DNA from: Cucumis sativus
Taxonomy: Eukaryota; Streptophyta; Magnoliopsida; Cucurbitales; Cucurbitaceae
DNA length: 64,000 bases
Direction: 5' to 3'
NCBI RefSeq assembly: GCF_000004075.3
Contig: NC_026655.2
Span: 3,968,001-4,032,000 of the forward strand
The translations under genes were made by a program, and so were the position numbers. Positions within the stretch are counted from its first letter, which is position 1; each line of letters starts with the position of its first letter. Shown piece after piece: positions 10,789-22,706 of this stretch. A model generated the notes under the pieces. That model was not told the origin of the DNA and did not search any database. It saw only the letters and a list, made by a program, of their open reading frames with translations.

Positions 10789-13700
10789 ATGGGGAGAGGG
10801 AGAGTGCAATTGAAGAGAATAGAGAACAAAATTATTAGACAAGTGACTTTCTCTAAAAGAAGGTCAGGTTTATTGAAGAAAGCTCATGAAATTTCAGTTC
10901 TTTGTGATGCTGAAGTTGCTCTTATTGTTTTCTCCACCAAGGGGAAGCTCTTTGAATACTCAACTGATTCTTGGTATGTTTAAGTTCATTTTTTTGTTAT
11001 GTATTCAGTAATCTTCAATAACCCCATCTTTATTTCTTGTTTGCTGTTAAAGATATTGGTGAATTTCTAAATTTGTAAACTGATTTTCTTCTTTGTTACG
11101 ATAATATAATCCCCATATGTGTGTGTGTATATCTATGGTGTTATTATATATATGTTTATCTCTCTCCATGAAATTTTGTTTTTTGACAGTTTGTTTTTGT
11201 GTTTTACAGTCTAATCACACATTCTCCTTTTGATTTTTCAACTCTTTGTACTTGCATGATTTATATTTTTACCCTATTTTTTAGAATATATAACCCAATA
11301 TATGAACAGCCATATTTTCATGTTTGTGTTTGTGAATTATCTTTTTTGAAAATTCAAAGTCTACATGCTGTTTTTTTTTATTTTTTTATTTAAAGTGTTC
11401 GAATTTCTCGAGATTTTGGTACTACGTACGTTTTTAAACATTAATACTTGTTCAAGTTGGTCTTGCTTGTGTTATTGTGCACATTGTTTTTGGCAGAAAT
11501 TTTATTTTTCTTTAATTTCTCTTGGTTGTTAATCACTAATTTTTAGCATTGATTTATGGAGGAAAAAAGAAGAAGAAGAAGAAGAAGAAGAAAGTAAAGT
11601 TAAAAGTTTCTTTGGCTATGAAGAACACCTAGGCCCCCTCCCACCCTCTCTTTGATGCATTTGTTGTATAATTGGATGAAATTTGCACAAACTCCACGAA
11701 TTCATACACTTTTGTTGTTTTAATTAATATATTTACCACTGAGTGGATCTTTCTTTTAAATAATAAAAATACGTGTTTAATGTAAAATGTATTGAATGAT
11801 CAAGTGTTAATTTGTTTAGTATTTCAATTCAGCTTAAAGCATCATAATTTTCTTAAATAATTTTTTGTTATCTTACGAAGGAATGTCAACTTTTCTCTTT
11901 ATATATATATATATATATATATGCTTTTGATATTGAATAATAAACTCAAGTACTACACTAATGTGTTATTATTTTTATAGTGAAATGAATATGAGTCAGA
12001 ATTTGAATTTTCATTTCAGGTACGGAAGTAGTTTTGTAACTGTTTTAGTTGTGTTTATATTGAGAATCTATGTCCTGCTCTCAGTATTTCTATTTTTTTT
12101 TATGTTATTTGTTTACTTATGTAAAAGGTTTTGGGAATGAAGTGAATCTCAATCAGTCAATTATGATTTTTGAGTTCATCTCCCATTCTTCATTTTAAAT
12201 TTAAAAAAAAAGCATTCAAAAAGAATGGATTAGAATCATTTGTCTTTTCAAGAATAATCATGAACAAGACTTTGAATATAATAAAAGTTTTAAACAGATT
12301 ATTTGCAACTTTCATATTACTACTCATTATGATTGTAATTTGAGAAAAAGATTCTCTCAATCTAAAGACGAGCTAGCGTTTATCATCAATAGAATATGAA
12401 ATTCGATTTTCTTTTGTAAATATTTTAGCGGTTTTATCATTTATAATATCTTTTTTTCGTATTAAACTGTCGGATCATTCTCAACCTTACTAGAAAAAGC
12501 TTTGGAGTTAAGAAAATGGATCAATCTTATGTTTCTCGTAAAGTGATTTTGTGATTTTATATATTTGGGATTGGGACCAAATGATTTCATATTTTTTCCA
12601 TTCTCACTCTCTCAGTTTTATATGTCAATGATTTTATATTCATATAATTCTAACTGTGAATGATTTCTTTCTACAACTTTTACTTTAATCTAAAGTTTTT
12701 GTTTTTGATTCAAATTAATCTTTTTAATATTATGTTATGATCATGATTGCATTATATATGTTATATTACATAATGCCCTGAGATTTAGTTTCGGATTTGA
12801 GTTACTTAATTAATAGTCAAGGAGCTGGAGACTTTTAATAAGCTTGGATGTTATATATATAACATATTTGAATCATTTTCTCACACCCTAAAGTTTACGA
12901 GAATCCTACATATTATACAATTTTTATGTCAATGGAACTATGTTCTAAATATAATTGTCCATCATGTACATTACTATTACTATGATAGTAGTGTTACTAG
13001 AAGTTAAAAAGATTTGATATGAATATGAATGGATTATGGTTGAATATATATATACAATGGGATGATTGGTAATATATTTGTGTTAATATGAGTGTAGTTT
13101 TTAATGAACAGCATGGAGAAAATTCTTGAGCGTTATGAAAGGTACTCATATGCAGAGAGGAGACTTGTTGCAAATGATAGCCAACCAAATGTACATTACT
13201 AAATTAAGCTCTTCGTATTGTATTATTATAGATTTTTGTGTATATATGTATTCTATATAATTTCTTAACTCATTATTATGAAAACTTTGTGTATTGGATT
13301 TTGTTTTAGGGAAATTGGACACTTGAACATGCAAAGCTTAAAGCCAGAATAGAGGTTTTACAGAAAAACCACAGGTTTATTTCTTTCTTTTGTTGGTTAT
13401 GTGGTTTATGTCATTGAAATTCTAAGTAAAAGGCTCCGTATATATCAACAATCATATCTTCTTTTATAACCTTTTCATTTTTCGTTTTCCATTTTCAAAT
13501 ATATCCTTCATTTTTCTCTTTATCTTGCAGAAAACCTATATTTGAATTCTAAGCTTTATTCTAACAGTATAAATAAAAATTTAAAAACCGATTTTCTTTT
13601 AGTTTAATAAATTTGGCTAGCAAAAGAACAAAACATAGAAATTTTTGGATGATATTATGTTTCTTCTTTTGTTTTTGTTTGGAGATTTATGGTTGTGTTT

Positions 13701-15428
13701 ACTTGAAAGGTACGTTTCATATACTTGTTTTTTCGAAAGAATGAGTAGTGTTTAATCACGCATTAATTCGAAACCGTAAACTAATGAGTTACAAAGAAAC
13801 ATATTGAATAAAGTTGTTTTTAAATTATGAAAGGGAGCAAAATTTATTGGAATAAATTGCAGGCATTTCATGGGGGAAGATCTCGACTCATTGAGTCTAA
13901 AAGAGCTCCAAAATATTGAGCAACAACTTGATTCTGCACTCAAGCATATAAGAGCTAGGAAGGTATATATATATACACACATACATGCATTTATTTATTT
14001 ACTATATGTTCAAGTTTGGCATATATTAATTTATTATATATATGTGTGTTGAAGATAATTTGTCTGTAGTATAATATTTTGTTGCTGACTGTATCTCCAA
14101 AACCTTTAATTCTATCTATCATTACAGAACCAACTCATGCATGAATCCATTACAGAGCTAAAGAAAAAGGTAAACTTTAAGATTTGCTTTTCCTCACTTT
14201 TTTTCCCCTTTTTGGCCTCACCCCACTACTCTTTAGAAACTTCACATCCCAAAAAAATGCAACTCCTAGGATACATTAATCATTATATATAAATTTATAT
14301 ATACTATATGTTCTTAGTTATAATTGTGACCCCAGTTCTATACACATTTTATGATTTCGTCCAAATTACAGTATTAAGAATATATTAAGAAAATAGGTAA
14401 GGAGTTTGTTAGGAAAGTTTGGTTATTACTAAAGTGAGAAGGAAAGAAGTGGAAGGTAGAGAATAATATTTTGGTGAAAAGAAACCACGACCACCTATTC
14501 TCAACTCTATATATTAAGAGGGGTAGGTACATACTTAGAACACTTGATTTATTTTGTAATTCTGTTATCTTTTCAACGTCCTACCAAATATGAATTCACT
14601 CGTAAACCGAACGACAACGAGTCTAAGCAGTTTTTTATTTCTAGTTTGCTACACCTAGCCTAGGCTAGCTTCAATATGATCTCTTGAAGCTCCTTCTAAG
14701 GAAGAATGTGCATTGTTTAATTATATTTAGCATTTTTTTTATCAGGGCAAAGTACTACAAGAGCATAATAACATCTTAGGCAAAAAGGTATACATGATTT
14801 GTTGTTACCTTCATATATATATAAGTTTAATAATATTGTTAATGAGATTTAAATAATAATAGATAAAGGAGAAGGAGAAATCACGAGCTCACAATCCACA
14901 AATGGAGCAGCAGCAGCACCAGAATAGTAATGTCATTGAATCTTCTCCACTTCTTCTACCTCAGCCATTTCAATCTCTTAGCATGAGGTTAGTATCTTAA
15001 TTAATTAATTAACTTTATTATAACTAAGTGTATGGGAGTGATTATGAAATCTTTTATTGTGTTTAAAATCATTCCAAAACACACCTTCACGGCAGGTTTG
15101 AAAGTGTAAGTATAAATTATAATTTTAAGTGATTAAAGATTTGTTTATTTAGAGTGATTTCAAACCTATCTAAAAAAAAATTTAAACAACGTTTTGATTT
15201 TATAATTGAATTTTAACCCTTATTTAGAAACTCACTTCCAAAAATATTATTTAATCAAACGTAACATATCCTAAGCCATGGTTTCTATATTAAGTTTTGG
15301 ATTGATATAATATTTGCAGTTGTCCTTATCCAACCCACGGCCTCGAAGAGAACGAGTCCGCTCCCAATCACGAAAGATCCGATACCCTCCTTCCGCCGTG
15401 GATGCTCCGCCACCACCTTGGTGACTAA
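10789..15428 (+). CDS. FUL: FRUITFULL-like (euFUL, AP1/SQUA clade) MADS-box transcription factor
   Basis: CDS join(10789..10973,13112..13190,13310..13374,13863..13962,14128..14169,14746..14787,14863..14987,15320..15428), 248 aa, all GT-AG. The MADS domain is residues 1-61 ([20 protein letters not shown]). Exon 2 encodes [20 protein letters not shown], diagnostic of AP1/FUL proteins. Exons 3-6 form the K box ([20 protein letters not shown]). The C terminus ends [13 protein letters not shown], carrying the LPPWML FUL motif and lacking the farnesylation box of AP1. It is a nuclear factor for inflorescence meristem identity and fruit development. Exon number and the sizes of exons 1-6 are identical to the upstream SEP-like gene, consistent with ancient tandem origin. 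Intron 1 is 2.1 kb and is the obvious place for intronic regulation. The start is fixed by the universal MGRGR. Confidence 0.93.
11569..11592. repeat. (GAA)n microsatellite in FUL-like intron 1
   Basis: About eight GAA units about 600 bases into intron 1. Confidence 0.85.
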
Positions 15429-17766
15429 AGTAATACATATATACAATACAGGACTTATAATAATTGTAAGGCTTGTTATATATATATAACAATAATATAG
15501 TAGTTGTAGTAGTAACAGTATCCTGAAATATGATTCTTTAGGTGTATGAACAACCCTGTTGGATAATGGATATATATTGGGATTGGATCCTTTGTGAAAA
15601 CTTGTACTGTAGCTTTTAGTAAATGTAGTTAAGGAAATTAAAAGGGTACACCATGGGAAAAGAGAAAAGCTAGCATGCAGCTATATATATATATACATAT
15701 ATAGGCTTGTTATTATTGGTTCCCAAAATGAGACATTTTATAGAGAATAAGGCACAGTTTATATGATTATTGTGTATATATATACACTTTGTATAAATTC
15801 CAAGCCACAACTTTTTAATTACTCAATCTCAAATTTAGCAATAGTACTTTTGCTCTCTTTGTTTCATTTTCTCTTTTTTTTTTTTTGTATTTCACTACTC
15901 TACATATGCTCATTTCTTTCTGTATATATGCACGATAAAGCCATTTATATTATTCTTTTTAGTTATTTTCTAATTTGGTATAATAGCATTTTTCTTCTGG
16001 ATTATTGATATAGAGTTGGAAATAATATAAGTAAATAACTAGGATAGAGGTTATATATATATATATATATATATATAAAGTAAGAAAAATAAAACAAAAT
16101 CATTCTTAGTTTCAATGGTACACTGCTGGTAAAGAAAGAGCGCTGTCAATGACAGAAGGAAAGGAAATGAGTAGATGCAAACATAGAAAATAATTTAAAA
16201 TATTAATTATTTTGAAAATGATGTGAGTTATATATTAGAATTTTCCTCCAAAAAGATGGTATTGTGCCATTATTTATGGATGACATGACATCCAAATAAA
16301 TTGAGAATGACAGATGTCACAGTTTTGTTCCAACCAAGTGAAAGCAAATGGCTTCTTTGATTTTCACAACTATATATATATATATTAATTCAGACTAAAG
16401 TGTAGAGCAAGCCGATGCTTTATCTCTTTTATCATGTAAACACCAGACGAAACTCTCTTGTAAACAAGTTATAGTGTTGATTACTTTTAACATCAGTACT
16501 TGGTAGTAAAACATTTTAACCGTGTGTTACTAATTGATAATTTTGCATGTTATGATTTCATAAAATGTGAAAATACATGCAAAGTAATAATGTTAATTCA
16601 GCAGTACTCGACATGAACTTCCATTTCGAGTTGCTATACTAATAAGAAAAAATAAAATGGAAGAGAATATATAAATATATAGAGACAGAAGCAAAGGATT
16701 TAATATTGTGTGCTCAATAAAAGAAAAGAAAGGGAAATTAATATAATGTGGGTGGGTGAGTCAACAATCCAACAATAATTGAAATTGAAATTTAATGAAC
16801 CCTTTACTACATTTAAGTTGTAAGTATCATACTTGGAATGCAACCCATATTCCCACTTTATTTCTCTAAATATTTTCATTTGCTTCAACCAAATATTTTC
16901 ATTTTTAATTTAAAACATATTCAATGCAATTCAATTCACCATAAACAAAAAAATATGATTGCTGAATTTAGAGGCTGAATGAAATTAATTTCAAATTTCC
17001 TGTTTCCTTCTTCAATCTTCCATATGCCTTTTTGTTATTTTTTCTTTCTTTATATATATATATATATGTATTAACTTAAATTTGTAAACTTAACATACAC
17101 ATTTATGTATATATATTGGTTGGATTTATGTGCACACGTGATCGTTAAATTACTACTAAAATTCATCATCTATGAAAAAATATCTAAAACCGTAAAACAA
17201 CTCTATTCTCTTTGAATAGCATGACAAAAACACGTAACATTATAACAAAAACTAAGAAAGATAAGAATTACAAACATAAATAACTTCTCTAGATTTAGGA
17301 ATGAAAATATGGAAGTAGAACTAAAAATGGTGACCTAAAGCATGGGGTTAATGATATGAAGAAAATGAATGTGTGACCAAATAATTGTGAAGGGCAGAGT
17401 GTTAGGTAGAATGAGTCAATCAAATGAAGAAGACAAAGAAAAGGGAGGCCTCGTGTGAAATAATTCAAAGAATTCATATTCCAAATTATAAGAAAAAAGG
17501 TTTTTTTTCTTTTTCTTTTCTTAAAATAACAATGAATGTGGCAGCAAAATTCCTAAAGACTTGCCTTCCAAAAATTTATGTGCTGCACGTCTAACTAGGA
17601 ACAGCCCTACCATCATTTGACATCAAAACAATAAAACAACATTAGTTTTTAATGCAACGAAGTTTAGACATTCAAAATTCCACACTATATTAAAGTCAAT
17701 GCATTGCTGTCTTTATCCACCATTGTTTTTTGTATTTATGTGTCTTCATTTTGGCATTTATCTTCA
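15429..17766. other. Intergenic region after the FUL-like gene
   Basis: It holds the FUL-like 3' UTR and AT-rich spacer with several (TA)n tracts (near 15684, 16053, 16374, 17051). No gene recognised. Confidence 0.5.
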
Positions 17767-17833
17767 TCACTATTTAAATGGGTAGAGAGAATTGGTGGGT
17801 TTTTGAGATTTAGAGCAGCTTGAAATATTGTCC

Positions 17834-18822
17834 ATGGCTTGTTTCTTGCTATGTTCTAAGTCACAACAAGAAATCCCCATCTCAGATTCAGTGGAAAATG
17901 TTCAGAAAAGAGAGCTTTTAGGGAGTAGTGTTAGTGGGGAAGAAGATTTTAGTTCTGATAACTCTAAAGTTGCTTTATGTCAAAATGGAAACAGAGTAAT
18001 GGTGGTTGTGGATTGGAGTGTTGAGGCTAAAGAAGCTTTGGAATGGACACTCTCTCATGCTGTTCAGAAAAATGACACCATTGTTCTTGTCCATGTTCTC
18101 AAAAGTTTGAAGCTTCAACGTGAGAGTTTCATAGGTTTGTTTTCTTTTAGCAGAAGAGAAGATTTGTTTCTTTTGTTTTCTTTTTTTTTTTTGTCTTTTG
18201 GTGCAGTGAGGATCAAACCTCCGACTTTTAGAGACGAAAGTAATGCTAGTAATATTGAGTTAAGCTCACTTTAATGGAGATTGATCGTTTTTGTTTCTTC
18301 TTTCTGCAGGTTTTGAGTTTGGTAATAAGGTGAATTACATAAAGGCCCACAAGCTTCTCTTTTCTATGAGAAGTATGTGCCTAAAGACAAAGCCTGAGGT
18401 AAATTTATGTTAATCCTATGGCTTTTTCTTTAATTTTAATGTTTGCGACTCAAATGATATGGACAACTAAGGTGCATGTATCTAAATGGAAAGAATTGAA
18501 TCGCTTTGAGTAGGTGCAAGTAGAGGTAGCATTGCTGGAAGGGAAAGAAAGAGGTCCAATAATTGTGGAGGAAGCAAAGAAGCATAAACTTTCGCTTTTG
18601 GTACTTGGTCAAAGGAAGAGGCCACTTCTTCGACGTTTATTGAACAGATGGGCAAAGAGACGCAGTCGAAGGAGGAAGAAGAAGAAGACTTGTCGAGCCA
18701 CGGCGGAGTATTGCATTCAGAACTCATCTTGTATGACCATTGCAGTAAGAAAGAAGAGCAAAAGGATTGGAGGATATTTGATTACAACCAAAAGTCACAA
18801 GAACTTCTGGCTCTTGGCTTGA
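17834..18822 (+). CDS. Universal stress protein (USP)-like adenine-nucleotide alpha-hydrolase fold protein
   Basis: CDS join(17834..18134,18310..18398,18514..18822), 232 aa, GT-AG introns. Residues ~55-85 (NRVMVVVDWSVEAKEALEWT then VLVHVL) are the first strand and helix of the USP fold. The last exon has VEVALLEGKERGPIIVEEAK and LSLLVLGQRKR, the strand and start of the nucleotide loop. An Arg/Lys-rich stretch replaces the usual G-2x-G-9x-G(S/T) ATP loop, so ATP binding is doubtful. The ~45-residue N-terminal extension is hydrophilic apart from a Cys-containing start (MACFLLCSK) that might be lipidated. A TATTTAAA element lies about 65 bases upstream. It converges on the ER-ANT1-like gene, and I recall the same two families adjacent in Arabidopsis (At5g17390/17400). 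Biochemical function of this plant subgroup is not known to me. Confidence 0.82.
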
Positions 18823-19481
18823 TCTTTTCTTTATTATTAATTTTTTCTCATCTTTTTTGTGCTACATAGTCTCCCACCTTTTTTGGGTTACAAAGTGAAT
18901 ACGATGTTTAGACACTTAGACCTTCAAACTTGGACTTATGCTATACTATGGAGTTAGTTGTTACTGCATCTATGGGTAAAGTTTGAATTTTCACTCAGGA
19001 AAAGGTTCTGAAATTGTAGATTCAATCCTACAAAAAGTTATTCAAAGATCCTGCTCTGTAAATCATATTGTTCAAGCAAATATATCATTAAGTAGAAATC
19101 CATGGCTGATATTGATGAAACTTGAAAGTTAGTTGGCCCGGGAATATTAGTACGAATCATTAAGCTAAGGTTATTCATCAAACGACTTCGACCTGATCAG
19201 GATAAAAGAAAATGGAAGAGAGACTGTAAAATAAAGGTTGGATTCCCATAGCAATTCTTCCATTTGTATTTTCAACTTTTAAGTCATACATTATATAAAT
19301 AACCAACAAATGAAGATGTACTTATGGATTATACACAGACAATGCCTTAGTATTCATTCTTCACCCCAATGGTTTTTTTTCTTTTGGGAATCAAATCAAC
19401 ATCTTCTTCGTTTAAATCTCCCTGCTATCCATCCAGTTCAATTTTGAAGTCGAACCAGGAAAAAGTGTGTCCCATTTTCAG
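18823..19481. other. Convergent 3' spacer between the USP-like and ER-ANT1-like genes
   Basis: It contains the 3' UTRs of both genes, which point toward each other. No other gene seen. Confidence 0.5.
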
Positions 19482-21437
19482 TCATTTTGAAGCTATTTGA
19501 TGTTGCCCTCCAAAGGAATAACCATTTCTACATGCGATTCGGTGCAATTGATCATAACCTGCAAGAACGCCAGCTCCAGCAACACCAACAAGCATATTGG
19601 CTGTGACTCCTCGAAAAAGAGCAGCAATGCCCTCATGGCGAATGATCTCAGAAAATGCATGCAAACCACTACGATACTTCAAGGTTTGTCCCGATGTAAG
19701 CATCATTCTTCGTCGCAGTGTGTCGAAAGGATAAGCACATACCCCAGAAAAGGTTGTAATACTCCACCCCAGTAAGAAACTAGCAAAAAAGTTCCCCTGC
19801 ATAAAACAGCAATCCACATACTTTCAAGGGACTTTGAAGCAACGGTATAAAGGCAAGCAAATAAATTGAAGTTATCCATGCTTATAGACAAGAAGATATT
19901 GCATTTCTCCAACAAGCAGATCCCAAGACCATCATTTGGGACTTGGAATTATGAAAGGTGAATGAAGGTAATTGATTCACACCGTTGTAAGTTATACTAA
20001 TATGTTTGTTGAAGTGAATAACCAATATTTGAGTTGTTTTGCCTATTTCATAGACATTTTGCCAAACATTAAGTTATAAGTTGAAGTAATTTCCATATAT
20101 CTTCTAGTAAAAAGTTGAGGTACAAGTTTAATATATACCTAGAAGAAGAAAAACCAAAACTATTGACCTACTGAACAGAATAGATCCTTACCTCAAACTG
20201 TCCGACCAGAACAAGAGGTTTCAAAGTGTCATAAATCCCAAAGTACATGCCCCTGTACAGAGTAATTCCAATGATCGAAACACTAAATCCTCGGTATAGA
20301 CCAACAATTCCATCACTTGACAATGTTTTTCTGTACACATCAAAGATCCCTTTGAACTGATGCTGACTGTTACCGCCACCGCCCTTTGCATCGGTGCCAA
20401 GCCGAGTGCGTGCATAATCCAAATGATATAGAAACAAAGATGTAGTTGCTCCAGCAGCACTTCCTGATGCCACATTTCCAGCAAACCACTTGATGTATCC
20501 ATCCTTCTCTTTCGAGCGACCAAATTTCGTTTTGAAGTAACCTTTGAATGCAAAGTTGAAAGCCTATGGGCAATTCAAATTCTCTTCTGTAAAAGCATTT
20601 GGAGATAATAACATAAATTTAAAAATTTGGTAGGTTAGTCCAAAAACACAAATAAGCTAAAAGTTCAAACATAAAGAAAAATGATCCTCAATCAGTTCAT
20701 TAGAATCTTGCATGCTCCATGCTGACATCAATTAGAATGCATCAAACATATTAAAACCTCACTCCTTGGGGATCAAGATGTTAATTAGTTCCTGAATCTA
20801 TGGTATTCATAATTTCATCCAAATACTAAGTTAACACTTCATTCTAATATGGTATTAAATGAAAGAGGATACACAAAACAATCAGTTCATAAGAATTAAG
20901 AAAGAAGATATTAAACCTTCATTTCATGTGGATTAAGATGTTAATTAGTTCCTAAATCAGTGGTATCAATCAAATTCCGGATTTCACCCAAATGCCAATC
21001 CAACAATTGATGGCAATATGGTATTAAATGAAAGAGGAAACACAGAACAGACCAACCAATAAGGGAAGGGAAGAATCAGAATAAAATTTGAAGAGAAAGC
21101 AAACACAGAAAAGGAATATAAAACTTGGGTGTAAATTAATTAAAAGAAAGAAAGAAAGAAAGAAGAATAGGGTTACCTGAGTAGGGAAATACCGAATAAC
21201 ATTAACCTGATTTCCCCTCCATAGAGACAAAAAGCCTTCTTCTTTGAGAACAGTTCTGAAACAGTGATGAATTCCAAGATATGGGTTCTTAAGTTGGCCT
21301 CTCTTTATCATCTCCCCCTGATTCTGCAACAAAAGCTTGACCCTTTCAATGGGTGCGGCTGCAGTTTTGGCCACAATCGCAGCAACTCCACCCATCACAA
21401 AATCCGCCGAAAATTTCTGGGATTTTGTCGCCGCCAT
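19482..21437 (-). CDS. ER-ANT1: ER-type adenine nucleotide (ATP/ADP) carrier, mitochondrial carrier family
   Basis: CDS complement(join(19482..19796,20192..20563,21177..21437)), 315 aa, GT-AG. It has three carrier repeats of about 100 residues with six predicted helices. Signature motifs are PIERVK (29-34) in repeat 1, [13 protein letters not shown] in repeat 2 and PFDTLRRR (repeat 3). The ADP/ATP-carrier signature RRRMMM is here RRRMML (239-244), as I recall in Arabidopsis ER-ANT1. Other ER-ANT1-like blocks are [20 protein letters not shown] and [15 protein letters not shown]. It exchanges ATP and ADP; the ER-ANT1 subgroup acts in the endoplasmic reticulum. There is no mitochondrial presequence: the start ATG at 21437 is the first in frame, although the frame stays open for ~215 bases upstream. 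Intron 1 holds a ~190-bp tandem duplication. Confidence 0.92.
20691..21048. repeat. Tandem duplication (~190 bp unit) inside ER-ANT1 intron 1
   Basis: Copies begin with atcagttcat at 20691 and 20881. They share agatgttaattagttcct and atatggtattaaatgaaaga before ending in acacaaaaca or acacagaaca. Divergence is visible, so the event is not very recent. Confidence 0.8.
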
Positions 21438-22706
21438 GAATCTATAGCTCCGGAAGATGGGATTAACGTGGAGGTGGGTGGAGCTCGTCGGCGAGAAAAC
21501 ACAGGGAAGATGATTGATGGAAAAAGCCAAATTCCCAGATGGGAATTGATAGAACGATGAACAAAAGTTCTTTTTGATGGTTGTGTGCGGTTGCCAGCTC
21601 AAAGAACAACGGAGGAGGAGAGAAAGGAGATATCTTTTTTCTTTACATTTCACATTTTATTGATTTCAATCGTTGAAATCTATTGGAATCGAAACAAAAA
21701 ATTTCAAATCATTCTCAACCTTTAAAATCTTAAATTAATTTCCTAAAATAAAGTCCTTAACAATTCTTTTATTTAAAAAAAAAAAAAGAAAACACCTTGA
21801 ATTTCTCATCTTCCAAACTCGTCAATGGTTTGCATCCAATCGATTTTTCGTTTAAATTGACTATGATAAAAAGACTGTAGTCGGTTTTGTAAATGTTGAA
21901 ATCCACTTCGATCGTGTGAAGGATTACAAACGTGACTACTTCCTTTTTATCTATGATAAATGACTCCATTTTTCGATCTATGATACTCATCTAACATAAA
22001 ATAGTAAAAAAAATTATTTACGTATTAATTTGTTTCATTTTGATCTCATATATTTTTATTTCATTAAAATCGTAAAATATAGAGACTAAAATAAAACATT
22101 TGTATATAAACGTAAAAAAAAAGAAAATCAAACTTTCTTAAAATTTAATTTGAGCAATTTTAAACCAATTTAGTTTAAGCTAATATTGCAATTTGAAATG
22201 ATTTCTAACTCTTTAATTTCTAGAATTAAATCATTGTTAAAACAAAGAATAACTTCTTTTCTTTTTCTTCTTAATTTATTGTTATTATTTTGATTAAGAA
22301 TTAATTCAATTTTGGCAGTTTTGGTTTTAGCCACTAATCTAATCTCCACAAATTCCTCCATTTTAAAGCATAACTTTAGCAAAATAACTAATTAATTATT
22401 AATCTTACAATTGTAACTTCCACTATAATTCAATCACTTCATTTCAATTTCAAATCTTACTTTCTCTCATTTCTCCCCCAACAAAATTTTGTTATTGTAA
22501 TACACCAAAAATTGTACAATCAAATGGTGACTTAACGATTGGCCTTTTTTGGTTCTTTGCTTCCAAATTTCCTTTAAGGTATAAGAACAACCTTACCTTT
22601 TTCTTTTACAATATCAATCACTTTCACTTATCTTTATGATATTCATTGTAAGTTTTTCATTTTATCTTCTACAAACATTAGATACTTCACTTCACCATCA
22701 CCTCTA
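21438..22706. other. Divergent intergenic region, ER-ANT1-like / BASL-like
   Basis: This 1.3-kb AT-rich spacer holds both promoters, with the genes transcribed away from each other. No gene recognised; a possible extra 5' exon of the BASL-like gene was looked for and not found. Confidence 0.45.

Noticed and set aside
21438-21653. 72-residue N-terminal extension of the ER-ANT1-like carrier resembling a presequence
   Set aside because: The frame is open but contains no ATG (the apparent start is GTG), and ER-ANT1 proteins lack such extensions.
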